DNA from: Aradus depressus
Lineage: Eukaryota > Arthropoda > Insecta > Hemiptera > Aradidae
Assembly: GCA_963662175.1 (NCBI GenBank)
Contig: OY759220.1
Span: forward strand, 47,402,136 to 47,466,135
Direction of reading: 5' to 3'
Length of the DNA stretch: 64,000 nucleotides
Positions 48,501-59,300 of the stretch are shown piece by piece (the first letter of the stretch is position 1; each line of letters opens with the position of its first letter). The notes under the pieces are model-generated. The model searched no databases and was not told where the DNA came from. It was given only the letters and a program-made list of their open reading frames with translations. Position numbers and translations under genes: made by a program.

Positions 48501-51500
48501 CTCTATCACATTGTTCTTTGCAAAATGTTTATATCTCTTAACAGTTTTTGTGTTATTTTGATTACAGCCCATTTATTTGGGACACTCTGTGTATACTGAG
48601 AGGAGGGAATGCTTACTCTGAACATAGCCTCATCGATCCTCTCCAGGTCAGGAAGGAGTGCGAGGACCTCCTGGAGCACGTCCCGAGGGTTGTCTGGGAG
48701 AGAGCTGAGTGGAGCCGTGGACCAGGCTTCATGAGACCTGCTCATGTAGATCACTCTTCTATCATCCCCCTCCGCTGTCCATTCATCGCATGAGATTTTA
48801 TCACAACGAATAACAGCTGTGCCAAGCAAACCACGCTGAAAACGAAGTATCAAATCAAATTTTACAAGGATTTCATCACATTGAGTGTGATCCGCGATTA
48901 TAACTGAGCGAGTAGAACAAGGGGAATGTGGGTTTGGTGGTAAGAAAGAAGTGTATCACCTGTGAAATGCGGGTTTGGTGGTAAGAAAGAGGTGTATCAC
49001 CTGTGAAATGTGGGTTTGGTGGTAAGAAAGAGGTGTATCACCAGTGAAATGTGGGTTTGGTGGTAAGAAAGAGGTGTATCACCTGTAAAAATGTCAAAAA
49101 TATCGCTACTAGTTAACTATCACTGTACTTGTCAAGTAGTGGCTGAGGATGCCAGCTTATTGTCACTATTATACCAATATTTAAGGAAAGCATTCTTTTA
49201 GTCTCTATTTTTTATTGTATTCACAAATTCTCTGTAACAATGTCAGATGTTATCATATCCGGCTACTTTCAACCCTGCAATTACTTATTATTACTACCCT
49301 CCAATTGTGATAAAAAAATTATTGTTAAATAAAAATAAGTATAAAATTAATATAATTAAATTAATAATAATAAAATTAAATAAACAAAAAGAATAAATAA
49401 ATTTACCACATTTCCTGTAGAAATTATATCACTGGTCTTTTACTAAATTTTGATTTCTACAGTATTTTCCGAAAAGGGCCCTAAAAAAATATGAAAATTT
49501 TGAAGAAAGTGCACGTAATTTAAAAAAATTTAAATTAACAAACTTTTAATTTGGATTTCTAAAGAGATGCCATACTTTTTTTTTTAATTTAGCAAAAATA
49601 TTAAATCTAATCCAAAGGTTTTTTAAATTATCTTACTGGGCCAACAGGGAAAATGAATAGCATAGAATTACGAGAACAAATAATTGGGTTTATTTACTTA
49701 AACTACATAATAAAATTAATAACTAAGAGATAAAAAAAAATCGAATTATCTACAAAAAGAAATCTTACAACCTAAATTTAACATTTGGGTGATTCTCTGA
49801 AACTAAGGAAATCGCTGTCACAAGCTCTTTGTGACTGGTGTGATAGTATTTTTGGAATTTTTCTTTTTATGATGAATTTTATAATGGCCTAGTGGACTTT
49901 TTCAATCATTTATTATCATTCTAACCTTGTTCTTGTATCAATACATTTTTTTGAAAATGGTGGACTCTCAGTCCCTCACTATGTCCCACACTCGAGGTCG
50001 CTGTGTTCAACAAGCTCACACCTATCCATAATCACCTAAAAATGAGATGAATATACATACAATTTGTCAAATTAGATCTATACTTTTGGTAAACAAGGGG
50101 AATTTAGTGTAACATGATTATAACTGGTCAAAAATAATTAGTATATCCTTGTCCCAAAGGGTTTTCCTCAGTCCCTCACATATGTTTGAAAAATGGCGCC
50201 AAGACTATGCTTTGTCACTTTTCTACAATTTGAGAGGTCGGCAACACTTATTCACTTCCCGCCTAAAAATTACTATTTAACTTACGCCTTGGCTTTCTTA
50301 TAATCATTTTATAATCAGAATTTCAAGGCTGAATTTGTGGTCGGTCGTTCATCCACCTCAGTCCCTCAACAATCTGGATTTTGTTTTAGTAAGTATAATA
50401 TTTTAACGTTCTTCAATTCAATGCATGTATTATGATAGGCTATAATTGTGACTGAAAGTTGATTTCTCCCTAATTAAATGGTAACGTGTAATCTAAATAA
50501 TAGTAAATTTTTAAAGGAGAATTTGTCAGCTAATGAAATCTTGATCCATTGCGACTTAAGCGAAAAATTTTCAGCTAAACTGTCAACGGAAATCCAATCC
50601 TTCCACTTTGGTGGAAGCACAAAGTCATTCACTCTGCATACCGTTCAGCTTTATTTCAGGCCTGATTCCCACAGTGGGGTAAAATCTCAGTCGTTCTGCA
50701 CCTTGTCGGACACAAAAGACCATGTGCTGCTGTGTGAGCTCATTTAAAGCCTGTCCTCGACTACATCGGCAGGATCTGTCCCAACGTTGAAGTAATTCAT
50801 TGCCAATCAGATTATCCATCAACACAGAACGGGAATCAGTCCATCTTGCTCTCTGCTCTCCCAGGCACTTTTGGAAACGGTTCGAGTAAAATCAACAACA
50901 TGGAACTTTTCTATGACCTGGAGCAGTGTAAACTGGTGTAGTTTGCTGGTTAAACGGGAGAGGTGTGCTCCAGGTCATGAAAAAAGAGAGCCAGATGGGA
51001 TAGGAGGCTGTTTGAAGCCGTTTCGTTTTGACTTTAAGCTCAAATAATGATGAAATTGTTGACAGTATTTTAATCTGATTTTCTGTTTTTACGCAATGTT
51101 TTTATTTTGTATTTTCATTGTTTTGCGTCTAGTCGGATAATAATAATGAGGCTAGTCCTGAAATACTTTGTGCAAGTTTGATTTCTTTAAAATCATTAGA
51201 TTAACTTATCTTAAGTAAGGTGTTATTTGGTTCTTATTCAGATATTTTATTTTAACTTCCTTCCAGAAAATTCCAAAAAAGAGCTGTGAACCTGTTAAAA
51301 GGCTGTTTGTAACATTAGATATAAGATAGTTAATTCCAACTGTTTGAAAAACTGATTATTATTAGCGGCAAAGGCTGATTGAAGTTATTTTGTAAAACTG
51401 TTTCCGAGATGTCTACTAAGTCCCTCTAAGAGATATCTCAGTCCCTCCTCCGCCCATTTTTTCAGTCCCTCACGCTACTTCTCAGTCCCTCACATGGACA

Positions 51501-52044
51501 ATTTAATTTAATTCAATATTTCTCATTAACTATGAATATCTATGAAGTACTTTCACAGTAATTCTTGTAAGTAGATGAGACCATTCGAAATGCACCACAA
51601 ACATTTAAGTAAAAAATTGTTCAACTTTTATTCCCAGATTTCCTTAGTTTCAGAGAACCACCCATTTATGTTTTAGTCTCTTTTCTTTCTAAATACTGGC
51701 CATTCTTCAAATTTAAGTTATTTTAGAACATATAAATAAATTAAAGTACCTCATTTGCGCATCCATTTTAATTAAAACTCCAATTAATCACAATCAATTC
51801 ACTACAACTTAGTTCTCCACACCTTAAGCCTAAACTCTCACTCCATCTCAACTCAGACCTTCCAACCTTCGACTCTTCTACACTAATTAAAAACAGCTGA
51901 TGGTTGTGTTTTGTTTTCCACTCATTGGTTGTTTTAAAACAAAATGCATTCATATTATTATTCACCAATTTAGTTGCTCCTTTATATAAATAAATATAAT
52001 TAATTTTTATAATATTAATAATTTGAAAGTGTGTATTTTTATAC

Positions 52045-52084
<40 letters not shown>

Positions 52085-55000
52085 TGTGGCTCAAAAAAGT
52101 ATAGGCAATTTTATTTTTGTAGGTTTCAATCTTATAACAAAATAGAGAACAAAACAAAAAGCTTTTTAAAAGAAAACATTTATTATGAGAAAGACTTGAA
52201 CAATAGTAGTTTAGAAAAAAAAAAATTGCAACAAATCAATATTGAAAAATGGAAAAAAAACAGCATCAAAAAATTATAGGCAATTGCCTGAAATACGATA
52301 CCATCCCTTTGGCTTGTATTATGGCATTAAGCCTTCTTCAGAAACACTGGAATTGTATTTATTCAGTTGGTTGAACTGTTCTACCGTGTACTATTCCATT
52401 GAAAGGTTTTTAAATTTACAATGTCCCGCAAATCTAAAGAATTGTCATCGTTTACGAAGATTCAAATTATTTCTTTACGGAATGAAGGTCTTACTTTTCG
52501 AGCGATTGGTGAAAAGTTAAAAATAAGCTTATTTACTGTGAGAACGATTATTAAAAAAATTGAAAACACTGGGTCTCTTGAAAATAGGAAACGAAGTGGA
52601 CGCCGAAGGATATTCACAGCTAGGGAAACACGAGAAATCGTAAAAAAGGAAAAAAAAATCCATTTATAAGTGGACCAGACTTGGCGTAGTTGTGGCAAAT
52701 TGTGTAGACAAGTCTTTCTGTGTCCAAACAGTACGAAATGTTTTGAATGAAAAGCAACTTTTCGGAAGAGCCGCCCGAAAGAAACCGTTCATTTCACAAG
52801 TTAATAGGGAGAAATGTTTGCTGTTTGCCAAACAGTATAAAAACCAAACTGAAGAATTTTGGAATAAAGTAATTTTTACTGACGAATCGAAATTTAATAT
52901 TTTTGGATCCGATGGACGTCGTTATGTTTGGAGAAAAACCAATACAGAATTCCAAACAAAGAATTTAAGGCCACTGGTAAAACACGGCGGGGGGAGTGTT
53001 ATGGTGTGGGGCCTATGGCTGCAAGTGGAGTAGGTAATTTAGCCTGTATTGATGTTATTGTGACTGCTGATGTTTACATCAATGTGTTGCGTCATAATTT
53101 AAAGGAGAGTGCCGTGAAACTAGGATTAGAGAGAACATTTATATTTCAGCAAGATAATGACCCCAAACATAGGGCCAGAAAACTGAAGAAGGGTTGCTAC
53201 ATAATGCACCCCATCAACTCGAACCTCCCCCCCGTTCACCGGATGTGAACCTTTGGAGTCACCTGGGATCAGCGATCCGTAAGAGCAAAATTTCTTCAAA
53301 AAAAGAGCTCAAAAAAGTACTGCTGGATGAGTGGCAAAAGATATCGACCCACACCACTAAAAATTTAGTTTCCTCAATGCCCAGAAGGCTTAATGCCATA
53401 ATAGAAGCCAAAGGGATGCATACAAAATATTAATTTTGCTTAAAATTGGAATAATAATTAAAATGGAAGTAGTTAATTGGTATTTCAGGCAATTTACTAT
53501 ACTTTTTTGATGCTGTTTTTTCCCATTTTTCCATATTGATTTGTTGCAATGTTTTTTTTTTCTAAACTACTATTGTTCAAGCCTTTCTCATAATAAATGT
53601 TTTCTTTTAAAAAGCTTTTTGTTTTGTTCTCTATTTTGTTTTAAGATTAAAACCTACAAAAATAAAATTGCCTATACTTTTTTGAACCATTGTATATATT
53701 TCTAGGATTCAAACTCCACTTGTACTAATGGTAATAATTTAAATCAAAATTAACTTTTCGTAATTTCTTACTATTTAAATTACTTGAGATCCCCGGTGTG
53801 TAAAAAGTGTTTTGTAAAGTCTGTTCCTCGGAACAGAACTGTATACTTTTCATAATGATTTCTTTTTCTACTTATTAATAAAAGGATTTTTTGTAAAAAA
53901 GTTATTATTCTAAACCATATAGTTTCCTGCAGTTAGTTAGTTAATTATTGTGACTTATGCCCGGACTTATAAGACCACAAAATTATAGTAATGTCAACAA
54001 AAGAAAAGTAAATAGAACAAAACCAAATTTTGAAGGTTGAACCACCATAGAAGTAATGAAATATACCCTGTAAGCCTTATCAATAAAAAGTTTCAACACT
54101 CAACGTTTCAAAACAAACGAAGGGCCTCCCTCAGCCGGGTTCCAACCCATGATCTTGAGCTCAATAGCAAGCACGCATACCACTGAGCTACCGGCGGTCC
54201 CCATTAATAAATTATTATTCATATATGAGAAGAATGGTGGAATAGGTTGCCAAGAAAGCACACAAACGTAATAATTTGGCAAACTAAGTCTTAACTTAAA
54301 ATAAGTCAAAACAACTCATTAGCTGTCTTTTTTTTTTTTTTTTTACAAGTAAAATCAGTCTGATTGACTCTATATAGGAATACCAAAATAGTAGTGTTGT
54401 AACTGTACCCCCCCCCCCCCCCCCCCCCCCCCCTTTAGGCACTCGGTCTATTTTACGCATACTTATTAAAATTATTCAACAATAACATTTCACGAATATA
54501 CTGAGTGTCCCACGAATCATGCTCACTCCAAAAATTTGTTGAATTTTCAATCGGATATTTTCCATTAGGTCGAAAACCAGAATTGAAAATCAAATTTAGG
54601 TACATCCTAGAAAAACAACACTATCAAGTCGTTTTTTAGTCCATTCTCTTAATCTATCCTCCAAAACAGACGTACTCAGAGGGAAATCGGAAAAGCCATC
54701 CCAGAGTAACAACATCGCAAAATCAGAATGAATTACCACCCCTGGCGCAGCATCTAAACATTTTTTTGTCATGTTATCAACGTCACAATTTGGAGTTTTT
54801 ATCTCATGAATAATAATTACTATTATATAGATTATAATCTATCTTTATAAAACTTCTTTAAATAAATTAATAATATATTAAATGTCAATAACAACTTTTA
54901 CTTTGTTGTTGTATGAACCTGGACGAAAGTTATCTAATCTCTCAGTTATTTGTAACATTATTTCAGTTAGTTTATTAATAACATTTTACTCTACTGTTTC

Positions 55001-56295
55001 TTATTTGAGGGGGGGTGCGCTTGCCCCCCTGGACTCTGTATATTATGGATAGATTCTTTATACAGGAATGCTGTCTCTCAAGGAAAAGGACCTAATTGTC
55101 TATGTACAAAAGAACAAAAAGCTGTTGCTCTTGCTGTTTATCGGCGGTCGTCCCCAGCCCACCACAATTTGTGCTGCGACGCACCATGTACCGAGAGAGC
55201 TCGGGTTCAAGTAGGGCGTTGGTTGGGGTGGGACACAGCATGCGGGCCTAACTGGCGACCGAATGTACCAGCGCAGCATTTCTTCTTCTTTCGCGATATT
55301 GCATTCACTAATGTGAAACCGAACCTCATCGATCTAATACATTTGACTAAATAAATATGGGTTCTTTTCCGGCCTTATGACAAACACTACGGCGAAATCA
55401 ATTCGCCCTGCAAGCCTCCAGGCCGCGGACGTTGAATGGACCAAGTTTTAAACGGAAACAATGAGTTACGCTTCAAAATTCTGTTAACAGAAGTCTTACG
55501 AGACTCCTCGGGTGCCGTGGCGGACTGGACAGCTAAATTAGCTAGAACGATCTCTTCTGATTGTCCCTGCCTCACGGTTTACCTTCTTCTTGAGTATTTC
55601 CTTCAGAAGGAACCGCATTTCACCAAAGAGCGTAATGAATCGGCTCGGTTCCCGCCTAACCGGAGAACGTCAATTATACTCTCGTTATGCGCTTTTTGCA
55701 ATCTTCCCGCTTTCAATGTAACTGATAACACTGGAGAAAATATTCTTTAGGAGTAGGGAGTATAAACTGACTGAAATAGTAAACACCTGTCGATAGTATT
55801 TAACTGAGAGAGATAATTCCGGGATCATACGACAACAAAATAAAATAAGGTATTGACACATCAGGAAGAATTTATTTAAAGAAGATTGCGAAAGATATAT
55901 TTTTATTGGTCATATAAAAAAAGTCAATGCTGTAATTTTAGAAGGGGCTGTCCGATTTTCTTCCAGCCTGGACAAAAAGATCCGCATTGGAGGGTAGATA
56001 AAAAATATAAAACAAAAAGATAATTTGAAATTCTTAATAACAATTATAGAGTATGTTTCGTGGGACACGCGGTAAATAAAAAAAAAAATTACCAGCATGG
56101 CAGCAATAATTAAGTACTCTTTAGGAATGGTAGAACTGCTGGCAAGCATCAGAAGCCAAATACCATGAGTTTCTTTCTCTTCATCCCATATTTTTTCCGA
56201 TTCAACTAAAACTATATCCGTTTTTAAATTTTTCAAAATGAATTCTTCTAATTTTTCCTTTGTTGGTACTCCTTGCACCAATTCATTCTGCAAAC

Positions 56296-56326
<31 letters not shown>

Positions 56327-59300
56327 TTTTATGGATACATAAATTATATTTATTTGGAGTGCGGACTATTAGATATTCAAAAGACCAATGTGACAGGAAC
56401 GTTCAATCTACACAATCATGAATAGGACATTTCATCAAATAATATAGTGTCTATCATCTATATATTTAACAGACATGCGGAAACTACTCATCAATTATTA
56501 TGGCGGGTGCAAAACAGCGACTTTTTGTGGAGAAGCTGTTTTGTTTCTGAGGCCGAAAAGGAAGCAGTTTTGTCTTCGCCCTCCGGGTCTTCCAGGGGTG
56601 TGGAGGAAGACAACTAGGGCATGGGCTCCCCTCTGTCAGCTTGGACACTACCCACCCACATTACTGTTTCTGAATTAACAGTATTAAGATTAGCGAGAAT
56701 GTGGAAGCGTCAAAAACAATATCTCTTCATGCAGGGCAGTTTTATTTAAAGTTTCATATATTATGAGAATATCCAAAGAGGTTTTTCGCCTATTTGGGGA
56801 TGAGAGTGTGATCTTTCGACGAAATGAGTAGACGTTTTCTGTACTATTCGATTAGCCTCTAAGTGGTTCTCGTCGCCCATCTTTGAAAATATAAAACATT
56901 ATTCACAAGACCATAAAAATGAAAAATAGTCAAATGACGAGAAGAGGTGGTCATGTGATGGTAGGGTTCATCTCCAGTTCGTTTGTAGAATCTAGGGTAA
57001 CAGAATTGTTTCTGGGCTGTCTTCTGAGCAGGGCGACTCTATTGTCGCTCCCATGTGCGGGATCTTAATGATATACATTGACATCCATGCTCATATTCCG
57101 GGAGATAAGAGTTGCTTCTCTGCCCATGGTCTTAGGCAACACAGAAAGCTATTAATAGTTAAATAATATACTTCCACTAAGATTGCGATTAATGATGCGA
57201 CGCATGGTTGTCACGTGTCACCATTTTTAAAACCACATATGAAATATCAAACAAATAATTTACATTTCTAATCATACAACTTGCTTTTACACATATTACC
57301 TTAGATTTCCTGTGAACACTTTCAGTGGTACGTTTTCGATAAATCAACGTATTTCTAATATAGATGACTCTTGACATCGATATTTAGATATTGGTGATAC
57401 TTATCCTCAACTTACCGAAGGATACAAAACGAGACTAGGATAGGAATGTACGCCCTGTTGACGGCACAAAGACCAGTCCTCTTCACAGTTGACAGCTCCG
57501 AAGTAAATGGCTCCGTTCATTTGCTCGGCCAGAGCGCGCCAGCTCGGTGCCAGCTTGTGGCAGGTGGAGCACATCGGCGAGTAGAAGTTGACAAACCACT
57601 GCCCCTCCGAGTTCTCTACATTACTCTCTGGAAAACAGTTAAAACATAACACAAATCTTTATTATAATCAAGTCTCCTGACTCCTCACTGTTTTTGATGA
57701 CAAAAAATAGTGGAGGTGGGAACTTGAAACTTGGAATGGATATTTCACACATGAGGCAATATCTAATTGTTTTATATTATTTATCTGTGTGTATTACCGA
57801 AATCTGGGAGTGTGAGTGTGATGATGTGTGGGTCCTCGTCGTAGATGCCGAAGTGATCCCTGTAATATGCGTAGCTGTGGTACTCCGGCTGCCATTCCCC
57901 GCTCTTCTCCTCCCCATGGAGGTCGTACTCCCGCCGCTTTTCCCCATCCTTCAAAACTTCGTAAGCTCGTGTAATTTTTATAAACTTTTCATGTGAGTCA
58001 GGATCATCCTAAGAACACAACAAATATTAGGAGATAAATAATCTTTATAAATAAAACTATAACGGGGTGACTGTCTAAACATTGAGTATTTTTGAAAACT
58101 TTCATGTTTATTTTTTTTATATCGGTTTTATTTTTGTCACCACGGAAAATGGCTGAACATGTACACTTCATATTTCCGCCGACAAGGGGAATTATTTTCT
58201 TAATGCTCTTGCCCCCTCCACTCTAAAGATATAAAATACTCTGAAATACAAACATTTATTAATAATAAGATATGCGAAACTCTGTGGCTAAATGGTACTG
58301 TTCCTGGGTCATTCTATTTCTTCAACTTTAACAGCTGAGATCTGCTCTATTATAAAAAAATGTGTTGGCTTGCATTAAATGTAACGAATAGATGGATTTT
58401 TTTTTTTTTTTTTTTTGCCTTATGTACGTATGTATATTAGCCATGTCAATGTGTTATTTAGTTATATTTGTGACATCCATGGCCCCGGGAGGGAGTTCTA
58501 TCTACGAAATAAAACTCACTTCCGGACGGGATTCGAACCCGCAAACCATGGTGAGACCATGCGACCAAAGCCCTACGCTCTAGCCCGCACGGCCACCATG
58601 GCTAATAAATGGAATTGTTTCACTACGAATGAAAAAATAATAATTAAAACAGCTCTTCATAATTTGTTTTTGAAAAACAAACTTATTGTAACTATTCAAT
58701 TAAAAACATAGTCTGACAACGACGTGGCCATAATTTTAATATTCTCGAGGTGTATATAGTAAAAGTAGGCTAAATTTCAAGACATAATATAATTGTTGAA
58801 AAGAAGATAGATGTGTTTATTAGGTGGGAACGAGGGGAGGAGCGTGCTCGTTAAGGATCTTTGCACTTGATTTCTGCCTGTGAAAACTTAACATAGCATT
58901 TCTGACTTGTTGTATGTCATCTCTAATATAATAATTTATGTGTCTACATAATAATTAATATATATATTTTTTTTTTTGCATTGGAGGGGGAAATGCTGTG
59001 ACGCACATCCAGGGAAGGTAGCCCTGGATAGTGTGGGACTCGAGACGATTCACCATCACCATACCCACTAAAACCCCCTCCTTGCCGATCCTGATTCCCT
59101 TCCGCGGAACTGACGGTCTGTCATTACTTCGCGGAAGGGAGGAAGGGTGGCTGGTAACGCCCCTTCTTCTGTTTTATTACCGCTACTGTTCCTTGTCAGC
59201 CCTCTCCTGAAGGGCCAACCCGCCCATGATGAGCGCTGCTAAATCGCAGCCTTCATCCCACGACTCCTGGGAGCGCAGCATAGCGTCCACGTAACTGGTA

